Shown here piece by piece: positions 27,419-37,285 of a stretch of DNA of 44,116 nucleotides (the first letter of the stretch is position 1; each line of letters opens with the position of its first letter). Position numbers and translations under genes: made by a program. The notes beneath the pieces are model-generated. The model made no database searches. It was not told where the DNA came from and saw nothing but the letters and a program-made list of their open reading frames with translations. Origin of the DNA: Armatimonadaceae bacterium (GTDB lineage Bacteria > Armatimonadota > Armatimonadia > Armatimonadales > Armatimonadaceae); the NCBI GenBank assembly GCA_030447685.1, contig JAUJOK010000001.1:116120-160235 (forward strand). Reading direction: 5' to 3'.

Positions 27419-28122
27419 ATGAGAGCCGAAAAGAGATGGTATCCCGACGAAAAAATACGCGCCCGTGTCAAGGAAATTTCCGCCAAAGACGTCTCCTCAA
27501 TGCTCCTGGATTTCACCGGTGATGCTCCGGTGAAATTCGATGACCCTGGCCTGATCGAGTTGTTTCTGAACGCACTACACAATGCGGTAACGGGTGAACC
27601 CATTCTTTTGCTTCCCGCAATTCACTCCTCATTTATGTGAAGTCAATCCTTGGTGTGCAGAAACCAGTACGAATCTGGATCGATCCCACTCCTGGCCCGC
27701 TGTTCGATGAGGCCCTGAGTGCCCTGGCGCGACACCATGCGGCAGAAGCACGGGAGAATGCATCGCAATGTGCTGCCAAGGTGCAATCGATTACTATGAC
27801 CGTGTGGCGCTTTTCAAAGCACATAACGGAACCGGCGGAAGTGGCGCAAATCGTGGAGGCATTACAGCAGATAGATGAGCGCGGTTTCGGACTTCGAGGG
27901 GAGCATTGCTACCTGAAGTTGCATCTGTCAGCTGGAAAATCCGAAGAAATTGTGCTGAAGATTCACTCTTTTTGGACGGCGCTCCTGATGGTCAATAGGC
28001 CGGAACCTAATTTTCCTGAACCGATCTGGAAGCACTGCCTGCCCCTGCTCGAACAGCAGTGGCAGTACATTCGGGATGCTAACGAGCGGCAAGACCAGCA
28101 GCGGAGAAGGAAACGGAATTAG
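27419..28122 (+). pseudogene. Hypothetical protein, probably one frameshift
   Basis: Two overlapping frames probably form one gene of about 234 codons. The first runs from ATG 27419 (GAGAGG ten bases upstream) to a TGA at 27638, ending AVTGEPILLLPAIHSS. The second, one base out, continues as LLIYVKSILGVQKPVRIWID and runs to 28122. The join would be near 27622. The second half is alpha/beta with a helix ALSALARHHAAEAREN, a strand region KVQSITMTVWRF and a charged C-terminal tail. I do not recognise the family, and I see no signal peptide or membrane segment. It lies between the broken phosphoesterase and the glnA terminator, in AT-richer sequence. Confidence 0.45.
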
Positions 28123-28153
28123 GCAGCGATAGGATGCAGAGGGAAAGTGACTA

Positions 28154-28188
28154 AAAAGGCCCGCAGGCAAATTATCTGCGGGCCTTTT
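28154..28188. terminator. Bidirectional terminator between the hypothetical gene and glnA
   Basis: A perfect 13-base-pair stem (28154-28166 with 28176-28188) with AAAA/TTTT at its base on both strands and a nine-base loop. It lies between two converging genes and gives each a U-tract, so it should terminate both. Confidence 0.88.
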
Positions 28189-28206
28189 CGGTGACGCCGT
28201 TGCTGC

Positions 28207-29628
28207 TTACACGTCGTAGTAGAGGGCGAACTCGTAGGGGTGCGGGCGCAGGGCGATCTGCTCCACTTCGCGCTCGCGCTTGTAGGCGATATACGTTTCA
28301 ATCAGGTCGGGGGTGAAGACGCCGCCTTTCAGAAGGAACTCGTGGTCGGCTTCGAGAGCGTTCAGGGCTTCGGGAAGCGTGCCCGGCGTCTGCTTGATGC
28401 CGATCTCGTTGAACTCGGCGCGGTCCATCTCGTAGATGTCCTTGTCGATGGGGTCCGGCGGCTGAATCTTGTTCTGAATACCGTCCAGACCGGCCATCAG
28501 GATCGCCGAGAACGCCAGATACGGGTTGCACGACGGGTCCGGCGCGCGGAACTCGACGCGCTTGGCTTTCGGGGAGTTGCTGTAGGCCGGGATGCGGCAG
28601 CAGGCCGAGCGGTTGCGGTTGGAGTAGACCAGGTTGATCGGCGCTTCGTAGCCGGGAACCAGGCGGCGGTACGAGTTGGTGGTCGGGGCGCAGAAGGCCA
28701 GCAGCGCGGGCGCGTGGCGCAGGATGCCGCCGATGTAGTAGATGGAGAGTTCGGAAAGCTGCGCGTAGCCGTTCTCATCGAACATCATGGTGTTGCCGTC
28801 GCGCCAGAACGAGACGTGCGTGTGCATCCCGGAGCCGTTGTCCTGGAAAAGCGGCTTGGGCATAAAGGTAGCCGTGTAGCCGTTCTGGTCGGCAACATTC
28901 TTGACGATGTACTTGTACATCAGAAGGTGGTCGGCGTGCTGGACGAGCGGCGCGAACTTCAGGTCGATCTCGGCCTGGCCCGCCGTTCCGACCTCGTGGT
29001 GCTGCACTTCGACATCCATGCCCACGTCAATCATCGTCAGCATCATCTCGGTGCGCAGGTCCTGGAACTGGTCGGTGGGCATGACCGGGAAGTAGCCTTC
29101 CTTGTGCCGAATCTTATAGCCCAGGTTTGGCTTTTCCTCGCGGGCCGTGTTCCACACGCCCTCGTCGGAATCCACCTGATGGAACGACATATTCGCCCTG
29201 TAATCGTACTTCACATCGTTGAAGATGTAGAACTCGGCCTCGGCCCCGAAGAAGGCGGTATCGGCGATGCCGGTGGACTGAAGGTGCTGGACGGCCTTTT
29301 TGGCGGTGTAACGAGGATCGCGGGAATAAGGGTCGCGGGTGATGGGGTCTTCAATATCGCACAGGATCGAGAGCGTCGGAACCTCGGTAAAGGGGTCCAT
29401 GAAGACGGTGTCCGGATCAGGCATCAGCAGCATATCGGATTCGTTGATCTTCTGGAAGCCCCGGATGGACGAGCCGTCAAAGCCCAGACCATCGGTAAAA
29501 ATATCCTCTTCCAGCTTGGAGATGGGTATCGAGAAGTGCTGCCATGAGCCTAAAAGATCGCAGAATTTTACATCCACGACTCTTGCCTCGTTCTCCCTGG
29601 CGAACTGAATTACTTCCTTCGGGGTCAT
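28207..29628 (-). CDS. glnA: Glutamine synthetase type I
   Basis: 473 residues, the length of bacterial GSI. It makes glutamine from glutamate, ammonia and ATP. Motifs: [11 protein letters not shown] (substrate loop, about residue 50), [11 protein letters not shown] with metal-binding glutamates, the [10 protein letters not shown] block, the ATP-site segment [12 protein letters not shown], and [17 protein letters not shown]. In the adenylylation region (classically NLYxLP) it reads DIYEMD, so a tyrosine is present near residue 405, but the context differs and adenylylation control is uncertain. ATG 29628 matches the family start; AAGGAG is 14 bases upstream. It is transcribed from its own strong promoter with a leader of about 170 bases containing a GC hairpin. 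Confidence 0.96.
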   Translation of the reverse strand: MTPKEVIQFARENEARVVDVKFCDLLGSWQHFSIPISKLEEDIFTDGLGFDGSSIRGFQKINESDMLLMPDPDTVFMDPFTEVPTLSILCDIEDPITRDPYSRDPRYTAKKAVQHLQSTGIADTAFFGAEAEFYIFNDVKYDYRANMSFHQVDSDEGVWNTAREEKPNLGYKIRHKEGYFPVMPTDQFQDLRTEMMLTMIDVGMDVEVQHHEVGTAGQAEIDLKFAPLVQHADHLLMYKYIVKNVADQNGYTATFMPKPLFQDNGSGMHTHVSFWRDGNTMMFDENGYAQLSELSIYYIGGILRHAPALLAFCAPTTNSYRRLVPGYEAPINLVYSNRNRSACCRIPAYSNSPKAKRVEFRAPDPSCNPYLAFSAILMAGLDGIQNKIQPPDPIDKDIYEMDRAEFNEIGIKQTPGTLPEALNALEADHEFLLKGGVFTPDLIETYIAYKREREVEQIALRPHPYEFALYYDV

Positions 29629-29678
29629 CGCGTGTTCACAGGCTCCTTGTTCGATGAGGGGGTCGCATCACGGGGTCA

Positions 29679-29697
29679 TGCGCGCGGGGAGCGCGCA
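29679..29697 (-). promoter_or_regulatory. GC hairpin in the glnA leader
   Basis: A seven-base-pair GC-only-but-one stem (29679-29685 with 29691-29697) and a five-base loop lie in the glnA 5' leader, about 50-70 bases before the start codon. It may affect translation or mRNA stability. I see neither the conserved core of the glutamine riboswitch nor a -24/-12 sigma-54 site here. Confidence 0.3.
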
Positions 29698-29807
29698 CAA
29701 AGCGGAGAGGAACACGTTATCTCTTTACGGGAGGCGTCATTGTCGCCCGCTGGCTTAGGCCGCTTCCGCTTCCGAGATGTCGACGCCATACCTCGGCGTT
29801 AGACCGG

Positions 29808-29837
29808 AGTATAACAGAACGTGCGCCCGACTGTCAA
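29808..29837 (-). promoter_or_regulatory. Sigma-70 promoter of glnA
   Basis: On the minus strand: TTGACA (29837-29832), an 18-base spacer, TATACT (29813-29808). The predicted start is near 29801. A strong constitutive-type promoter upstream of glnA, despite rpoN being encoded nearby, suggests housekeeping expression. Confidence 0.7.
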
Positions 29838-29865
29838 GAGGGACCGTGATATGTTTTCAATACCC

Positions 29866-29912
29866 GTCCTTAAAGGAACGGGCTGTTTCGTGGGAAAAGT
29901 CCTGTAAATGAG
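29866..29912 (+). repeat. Solo end of an interspersed repeat (copy of 39776 element)
   Basis: About 47 bases here align with the left end of the element at 39776. The core CCCGTCC(T/C)TAAAGGAACGG is followed by CTGTTTCGT in both, with further similarity in the next 15 bases. The right-hand terminal inverted repeat of the 39776 element is absent, so this is a partial or decayed copy. It lies just past the end of the broken hypothetical gene at 29937. Confidence 0.55.
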
Positions 29913-29936
29913 TACAGCACTTGTTGGACCTGATGT

Positions 29937-30419
29937 TCAGACGCCCAGGACCAGCAGAACCTTATCGTCGCGCTTTGCCGCATGCGCTCGCTCGACGATG
30001 TTGCCGATGGCTTCGGCCACTTCCTCCGGATGCGCGGCCAGTGCCGCTGCCACCGTCCGATGCTCCGCGCGCAATCTTCGGTGAATTGGTCAGAAACCAG
30101 CGCACCGAAGTCGCGCTTCCACTTGCAGGCTTGGATGGCCTCAACCTGCGCGCTGAGTTCCGCTGTCAGCCTGTCCAGAGACTCGCCGCCGAACTCTGTG
30201 CCGCCGTAATAGTTAAAATCTGGGTGCGCCCGCATAAAACAGACGACGGCTACGCTGACCACGCAATCGGGCACACGCAAAGCGTCAGGATGGTGGAAGT
30301 ACTCCCCCTTAATACAAGTCGTTTTGCGCTTGGGATGTATTTGCTCCTGGTACTCGTCGGGCGCGACAACCAGAAAATCAAAGTACGGGCCGCTGAGTTT
30401 TGGGATAAGTCGCCATCAT
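29937..30419 (-). pseudogene. Hypothetical protein with two homopolymer frameshifts
   Basis: Starting at ATG 30419, the frame reads MMATYPK and then breaks in a run of four A (30398-30401). With one A fewer it continues LSGPYFDFLVVAPDEYQEQI, then FMRAHPDFNYYGGTEF and QVEAIQACKWKRDFGALV. It breaks again near 30065, where one missing base in a GG pair would restore EHRTVAAALAAHPEEVAEAI and the terminal KVLLVLGV before a TGA at 29937. Restored length is about 160 residues of coherent soluble protein. I do not know the family; the histidine/aspartate-rich N-terminal half could bind metal, but nothing proves it. Both breaks lie in homopolymers, which favours sequencing indels. Confidence 0.45.
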
Positions 30420-31248
30420 GATTATGCGTCCCAACTATATCTTCTACGCAAATTTTTGGTAGAACCATTAAGGGGCCAATCACCTAATCTTGCTTTGCCC
30501 CTGGTCATTTTGATCTTCGCGTGATGTGTCCGATATAGTATCGCCTGAATTTTACCCCCGTCCCAACAACAGCAGGAGAAGCAGCAGCGGCGTATCTCCG
30601 GCAAGCGCATGGACGGCGACAGCGTAGCTCAGGCGGCGTGTGTTCTCGTAAAGAACCGTCAGGCCGACGCCGACCAGCATCACCAGTAGGGTCGCGCCCA
30701 GCGCCAGGACAGGCGGCACGAACAGCCGGAAAACCAGCCAGTGCCACCCGCCGAAAAAGACGGCTCCGAGCAGGGTCGCCAGCGTCGGGGACACGAAAAA
30801 ACGGCGAAAGGTGGCATAGATGCCGCCGCGCCAGAAGAACTCCTCGGCGAGCGGGTTCACGAAGGCGAAATAGGGAAACAGGATGCCATACGTGGACGGC
30901 CCCAGCCCCCGCTCCGAAAGAAAACTGAAGATGTGGGGCCGATCCAGAAGCGCCGCTCCGACCAGACGGTAGAAAATTAGGGCAAGCGCATTGGCCGCGA
31001 GGACGACCAGCACCAAGTGGCGGCGGCGCACGGCGTACAGGCGCTCCGGGTCCGGCAGGCCCGGCGAGCGCAGGAGCATTCCCCCCCCGAAGCAGACCGT
31101 GTGGTACAGCAAAAAGGCGAGTGGCGCGGACTCAAGCCGGTACAGCCCGACCCATGCCGCCAGCCAGGGGAGGACGCAGAAGACAAACGCCGCCGCCAGA
31201 CGCCACCCCGGCAGGCGGGCAGCGGACGCAGCGGCGGCGGTGGCAGCG

Positions 31249-32418
<1,170 letters not shown>

Positions 32419-32456
32419 AATTCCTGCCGCTCTCCTTCGGGGTCGGGGGATGCTTC

Positions 32457-32485
32457 ATTATACGTTCGCACGCGACGCCTGTCAA
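32457..32485 (-). promoter_or_regulatory. Perfect-consensus sigma-70 promoter of the sugar ABC ATPase
   Basis: On the minus strand: TTGACA (32485-32480), a 17-base spacer, TATAAT (32462-32457), both hexamers exact. Transcription should start near 32450, about 32 bases before the ATG at 32418. This implies high constitutive expression, fitting an ATPase shared by several transporters. Confidence 0.8.
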
Positions 32486-32523
32486 CCTTGGCCCCGCCCG
32501 TGTATGGCGGGGCCAGGGGCAAA

Positions 32524-35500
32524 TCACCGCTCCAGGGTCATCGCGAATATCTTGATGGCCGGATCGTTGGGGAGCGTGATGGAGACCAGGTCTTTGCCGA
32601 CCGTGACCGGAACGACGCTGTGACGCAGCGCGGAGACGGCGGCGACATCGCCCTGCGGCGTGCGGCGGCGGCGCGTCAGGATAGCGACGGCCTCGCGGCC
32701 CGTTGGAGGACGGCCCCAGTCGGGGACGGCGCGCGTGACCGTTTCCGTCTTGCCGTCGCGATACGTCAGCGTCAGCGTCAGGGGGCGCTCCTGCCCGCCG
32801 GTAGACGCCGCCGATACGTGCAGCCCGGTGTAGCGCCCGCGCGGCACGGTGATGACCTGACCGTCGCAGCTTACGGCGTTCTTTGCGCCGTTTTCCTGCG
32901 GGCCGTAGCGGAACCCGATCAGCCGCGCGGTCGGCGATACGTCGGCATAGTAGCCGGACGGATACGCGGGGGGATTCTTTGCGGAGGCGATCTTGCTGCC
33001 GGGAAGCCCCGGCGCTAACAGACCGAACGCATCCGGCGGAAAGTCTTCGGCGGGCAGCGCGCTGCCCTTGCCGTCCGCATCGCCATCACCGGGCGCGCTT
33101 TCAGGTGCGACCGCATCGACGTTGTAGACGCGCGCCAGATCGACATAGGTCAGGCGTCCCCCGGTCACACGGATGAAGACCAGACCCATATCGCCGGTGC
33201 CGGTGACCGGCAGCGTCGAAAGGTAGTTATCCGCGCCGCGCGTGACATCGAAGGCGAGCACATACTCGCCGTCGCGCTCCGGGGCGCGCACGGGCAGGGA
33301 AATCTTGAACGAGCGGCCCGGCTCCACCTCGCGGTTGATGGGCTTGACAAATCCGCGCCACTGCGCCTCCACGCCGTCCGGGAAGAACCAGTGGGAGCCG
33401 ATCTGCATCTCGTTGCGCGCCCACTTGGTGCGCCCCCGATTGACGATGGTGACTTCGACGTTGGAAACCGAGTTCGCCTCCATCTGCGTCGGCGGCTTTC
33501 CCCCCACGATAATACGCGCCTCGAAGTCTTCGGGATAGACCGCGACCCGCTCCTCATACACGCCCGGAACCGCCGCCGTGGACGTGGTGCGGGTGAGGAG
33601 CCAGCGCAGGCGATAGCTGCGCCCCCCGGCCTCCGGGAATGCCGTGGGGATGGCGGAGCCGCCGGGGTCGGCCAGGCTGAGCGGCGCGGGCAGCGTCACC
33701 CAGGCACCGGCGGGCAGCGCGGCCCGGATCGGTATGGAGCCGGTCTGGATGGTCTGCGTACCGCCGCCCTCGGCGGGCAGCAGCTGGTAGGTCAGCGCGG
33801 CGGTATCCGCCGGGAGCGATTCAGCCCCGAGCCAGCGCAGGCGCACGGAGACGGGATAGGTGACGCCGGTCTGCATCAGCGGCGGCGTGGTGGTTCCCTC
33901 AAAGGCGACGGCATCGGGAATCTGAGCCGTAATCGTCACCGGAACGGACAAGGGAGTGTCGCCGTTGTCGCCGAACCAGCCCGGCTTCAGGGGCGCGTCC
34001 TTTGTTCCCTTGGCGGCGCCGGTCTGGATCATATCGATTCGCAGCACATAGGAACCGGGCGGCAGCGGCGTGATGCTGCCCTTGTCGTCCACCCTGGCTG
34101 CCGCCACACCGACCGGAAAACGCGCTACCTGCGTCGGAAAAAGACCGCTTTCCAGCCGGACACGCAGCGGGCTTTCCGCCACGACTTTACCATTCTGGAA
34201 CCAGCGGTAGCCCAGCGCCACGCCGTCCGTGGGGCGCAGGGGGCGCGACCCGCTGTTCTGCACCACCACATCGACCGTCGCCACCTGCAGCGGGCGCATC
34301 CGAGAAGGCGCATTGTGGCGCAGCCACTTCACGTCCCGTCCCTCCAGCCCACCGATCTGAAGGGCATAGATGCGGGTCAGGTCAAGGTAACGGGGTCCGT
34401 ATTGACGCGACGCGGCCACTTCAGTGCCGCGCGAAAAGTCGTTCCAGGAGTCGAGCACGATCCAGGTCGATTTGGACGCCAGGGCCGCCTCCCACGCCTC
34501 GCGATAGGCCGCACCGTCCCGGCGGGGCTGAATCGCGGGCCGCTGCGCCACCGCCGTATCATCATAACCGGGCTGAATCGTATAGGTGGAAACCGCGCCG
34601 CTCCCCTTGCCCCCGGCATCCACCGGCAGGTAGGCCATCAGGCTGGAGGTACCCGCCGCGAAATCGTCGCCGCCCGCCACCAGCAGCGTCGCCTCGTTCC
34701 CAAAGTCCGCGGCGAAGCGGCGGCGCAGATCGTTCACCCAGTCGCCGCCCGTATTGGAAAAACCGGCGGCGGTGGAAAGAAAGATGGGATACGCCTTTGC
34801 GCCGCCCGCGCCGGTCGGCAGTTGGAGCACCGCGCGCAGTTCGCGCGGCACCACATCCATCCACCGCTTCACGGCCCCGTAGAGCACCGCGCGGCCCTCG
34901 GGCGTTTCCAGATTCGGCTTGGGGGTTCCCGGCGGCACCAGCGAAAGCGTGTCCAGCCAGAGCGCGACCTGCGGCGTCGGAATACGCTCCGCCGTCATCT
35001 CCCGCAGCGCGCTCACCAGCACCATCAGCGCCTTCTGGTCGGCGGCAGCCGTTTCCGAATCCGGCCCGCCGGTGATCGTAAGGGCGACGTCAACCCCGAG
35101 GCGGCGCATCTCCGCAAGCTGCTGCCGGTGCCAGCCGGGTCGATCCGAAGAAAACCAGGGACCCGCTCCCGTAGCCGGTTGGTTGGACAGAAGGAAACGC
35201 CCGTTGGAAGCGCGGACGCCGCGATACAGGGTCGGCTTGCGCGGGTCGCCCTGATAGCTGAGGACGTACCGGGCCATCAGCAGGGGTTCCAGACCGACGA
35301 GCGGGCGGTCGGCGCGCAGGGGCGGCACGGTCGTTCCACCCGGCGTCGCCGGGGTCGGTGTCACCGCGACCGGGGTGGTCGGCATCTTTTCCGGCCCGGC
35401 AAAAGCGTACAGGCTGCCGTCGGTCCACTCGGCGGCTCCCAGGACACCGTTGATAACAGGAGCGTTACGGACTTCTCTTTCTGGAGCGAAGACGCCCTCT

Positions 35501-36165
35501 GCTTCGACGGGCGGGGCGGTAAGCGCGGCCCGCAGCGTCAGCGTACTCCATCGCGCCGGGCTTAATAGCTGAGCGTCCGTGGTGACGCCGGGGGCGAGGG
35601 AGGTGCGTCCCCCGTCACGGGAGCGGACGACGGCGTTATAACCCATCGTCACGCCCACCTTCGGGTCGGCACCAATCAATTTCCAGGGAATAGCCATCTC
35701 CACGGTGAACCGCTGATCGCGGTCATCCGCGCGGTTCAGCGTGCCTTGCAGGGTAACAGCGTACTTGAGCGTCCCCGTTTCCGCGCTTCCCAGCAGGTCC
35801 CGCAGAGGCCGGGGAGCCAGCGCGCCGTTATTGCTTCCACTCAAAAAGGTAGAGCCGCCCGCAGCGGACACGATCAGGATGTGCGTGTTCGCGTTGGGCG
35901 CATCGGGCCGGTTCTGGCCGACATGCAGATAGACGGCGACCGAGTCGTCCTCCTGCGGCTGAGAAAGGGGTGTGGTGTTGGTACCGGCCAGGTTGGGATC
36001 ATCAATCTGGAAGGAAAAATACAGGTAGTTCGCGTCCCAGGCGGTTCGTCCGGCCACCTGCGCGGCGGGCGCGGCGGGCTGGCGGGCAAAAGCCGGAGCG
36101 ACGCCGCTCACGAAAAGACACCAACACAAGAGCAGGGAGTGCCCTGCTCGCGCAAAAGTATACAT
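32524..36165 (-). CDS. Large secreted CBM9-like / glycosidase-like multidomain protein
   Basis: 1213 residues from ATG 36165, chosen because a signal peptide begins there (LLLCWCLFVSGVAPAFA); the frame continues to 36357 without meaning. Residues about 35-230 form a CBM9/DOMON-like domain (TAWDANYLYFSFQIDDPNL, TVEMAIPWKLIG), and a second module starts at PVINGVLGAAEWTDG. Residues about 290-620 resemble a glycosidase barrel of the GH99/GH71-like kind (LLMARYVLSYQGDP, WFSSDRPGWHRQQL, STWIVLDSWNDFSRGTEV, YGPRYLDLTRIYAL). Three CARDB-like beta-sandwiches follow (VDVVVQNSGSRPLR, VEVTIVNRGRTKWA), and then a C-terminal galactose-binding-like domain. It is probably an extracellular polysaccharide-binding enzyme; the active site and substrate are not certain. 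The gene is uninterrupted over 3.6 kb. Confidence 0.75.
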   Translation of the reverse strand: MYTFARAGHSLLLCWCLFVSGVAPAFARQPAAPAAQVAGRTAWDANYLYFSFQIDDPNLAGTNTTPLSQPQEDDSVAVYLHVGQNRPDAPNANTHILIVSAAGGSTFLSGSNNGALAPRPLRDLLGSAETGTLKYAVTLQGTLNRADDRDQRFTVEMAIPWKLIGADPKVGVTMGYNAVVRSRDGGRTSLAPGVTTDAQLLSPARWSTLTLRAALTAPPVEAEGVFAPEREVRNAPVINGVLGAAEWTDGSLYAFAGPEKMPTTPVAVTPTPATPGGTTVPPLRADRPLVGLEPLLMARYVLSYQGDPRKPTLYRGVRASNGRFLLSNQPATGAGPWFSSDRPGWHRQQLAEMRRLGVDVALTITGGPDSETAAADQKALMVLVSALREMTAERIPTPQVALWLDTLSLVPPGTPKPNLETPEGRAVLYGAVKRWMDVVPRELRAVLQLPTGAGGAKAYPIFLSTAAGFSNTGGDWVNDLRRRFAADFGNEATLLVAGGDDFAAGTSSLMAYLPVDAGGKGSGAVSTYTIQPGYDDTAVAQRPAIQPRRDGAAYREAWEAALASKSTWIVLDSWNDFSRGTEVAASRQYGPRYLDLTRIYALQIGGLEGRDVKWLRHNAPSRMRPLQVATVDVVVQNSGSRPLRPTDGVALGYRWFQNGKVVAESPLRVRLESGLFPTQVARFPVGVAAARVDDKGSITPLPPGSYVLRIDMIQTGAAKGTKDAPLKPGWFGDNGDTPLSVPVTITAQIPDAVAFEGTTTPPLMQTGVTYPVSVRLRWLGAESLPADTAALTYQLLPAEGGGTQTIQTGSIPIRAALPAGAWVTLPAPLSLADPGGSAIPTAFPEAGGRSYRLRWLLTRTTSTAAVPGVYEERVAVYPEDFEARIIVGGKPPTQMEANSVSNVEVTIVNRGRTKWARNEMQIGSHWFFPDGVEAQWRGFVKPINREVEPGRSFKISLPVRAPERDGEYVLAFDVTRGADNYLSTLPVTGTGDMGLVFIRVTGGRLTYVDLARVYNVDAVAPESAPGDGDADGKGSALPAEDFPPDAFGLLAPGLPGSKIASAKNPPAYPSGYYADVSPTARLIGFRYGPQENGAKNAVSCDGQVITVPRGRYTGLHVSAASTGGQERPLTLTLTYRDGKTETVTRAVPDWGRPPTGREAVAILTRRRRTPQGDVAAVSALRHSVVPVTVGKDLVSITLPNDPAIKIFAMTLER

Positions 36166-36304
36166 CAATCGGACAATAGCTTGAGTGCGTCTACATAGGG
36201 GAGATAAGCTGATAAAGCGGCGCTGCTGTCGTTTGCTGTGACATTTTCGCCGCGTCAAAGTTCCTGGTATTAAACCGTATCCCCTTCCCGCCGAAGAGGA
36301 TACG

Positions 36305-36904
36305 CTACATCTCGCGCCGACCGTCGAGCGCCTGAATGAGCGTCGCCTGGTCCGCATAATCGAGGTCGCCGCCGACGGGTACGCCGTGCGCGATGCGGGT
36401 GACGCGAACGCCCAGGTTCTTCAGGTGCGTGGCCAGGTACATGGCGGTCGCATCCCCTTCCACATTCGGGTTGGTGGCGATAACCACTTCGCGCATGTCG
36501 TTTTCCCGCAGCCGCGCCAGCAGTTCGCGTATCTTGAGCTGGTCCGGGCCAATTCCCTCCATCGGAGCGAGCACGCCACCCAGCACATGATACAGCCCCT
36601 TGAACTCCCCGGTCTTCTCCATCGCCACCAGATCGCGCGGGTCGGCAACTACGCACAAAAGGCCAGCGTCGCGGCGGGTGTCACGGCAGATGTCGCACAC
36701 CTCCTGGTCGGTGAAATTGAAGCAGACACGACAATAGCCGATGCGCCGCTTGACCTCGACAATGGCATCGGCCAGCGCCTGCCCCTCTTCCTCGGACAGA
36801 CGCAGGACGTAAAACGCCAGGCGCTGCGCGGATTTGGGGCCGATGCCGGGCAGCTTCTCAAACTCGCCCACCAGTCGGGCAAGCGGGCGGGCATACTGAA
36901 CCAT
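36305..36904 (-). CDS. recR: Recombination mediator RecR
   Basis: 199 residues, the normal RecR length. An N-terminal helix-hairpin-helix (LPGIGPKSAQRLAFYVL), a four-cysteine zinc finger (CRVCFNFTDQEVCDIC), a Toprim domain (LLCVVADPRDLVAMEKTG, VVIATNPNVEGDATAMYL) and a C-terminal Walker-B-like tail (ARGVP-type AHGVPVGGDLDYAD). RecR works with RecO/RecF to load RecA at gaps. It begins six bases after the ybaB stop, in the conserved dnaX-ybaB-recR order. Confidence 0.96.
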   Translation of the reverse strand: MVQYARPLARLVGEFEKLPGIGPKSAQRLAFYVLRLSEEEGQALADAIVEVKRRIGYCRVCFNFTDQEVCDICRDTRRDAGLLCVVADPRDLVAMEKTGEFKGLYHVLGGVLAPMEGIGPDQLKIRELLARLRENDMREVVIATNPNVEGDATAMYLATHLKNLGVRVTRIAHGVPVGGDLDYADQATLIQALDGRREM

Positions 36905-36910
36905 AGTCTT

Positions 36911-37267
36911 CTACAGTCCCAGGTTGCCCAGACCGGGAATATTCGGCATGTTCGCGGGCAGAAGCTTCTGCTGCTCCTCGGCCTGCATATCTTTCGCCTG
37001 TTCCAGCGCCTCGCGCACGGCGGTGACGACCAGGTCCTGCAGCATCTCCACGTCGTCCGGGTCTACCGCTTCGGGCGCGATGGTCACTTCCAGCAGATTG
37101 CCGGACCCGGTCACGGTCGCCTTGACCATGCCGCCGCCCGACGAGCCTTCGATGCGGGCGTTATCGAGGCGATCCTGCATCTTTTTCGCCTGCTCCATCA
37201 TCTGCTTCTGGGCGTTTTCGAGCATCTTTTTCATGCCCGCGCCGCCCATTCCACCAAAGGGGTTCAT
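36911..37267 (-). CDS. ybaB: YbaB/EbfC nucleoid-associated protein
   Basis: 118 residues. The family pattern is complete: a glycine/methionine-rich N-terminus (MNPFGGMGGAGMKKML), a coiled helix (QKQMMEQAKKMQDRLDN), strands around GGGMVKATVTGSGNLLEVTI, then IAPEAVDPDDVEMLQDLVV and a helix. YbaB/EbfC dimers bind DNA without strict sequence preference. AAGGA lies seven bases before the ATG. The gene follows dnaX by 18 bases and is followed directly by recR, the order also found in E. coli and Bacillus. Confidence 0.95.
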   Translation of the reverse strand: MNPFGGMGGAGMKKMLENAQKQMMEQAKKMQDRLDNARIEGSSGGGMVKATVTGSGNLLEVTIAPEAVDPDDVEMLQDLVVTAVREALEQAKDMQAEEQQKLLPANMPNIPGLGNLGL

Positions 37268-37285
37268 GTTTTTGTCCTTTTTCTT

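Noticed and set aside
28240..29547. Long plus-strand frame of 435 codons opposite glnA
   Set aside because: It is the complementary shadow of glnA; its composition follows the third-position bias of the real gene and it has no recognisable domain.
29629..29800. Riboswitch or sigma-54 control of glnA
   Set aside because: The leader lacks the conserved core of the glutamine RNA, and no GG-N10-GC element was seen; a clear sigma-70 promoter explains transcription.
33391..35565. 724-codon plus-strand frame opposite the CBM9-like gene
   Set aside because: Low-complexity Arg/Gly/His composition typical of antisense of GC-rich coding DNA; no ribosome site or domain.
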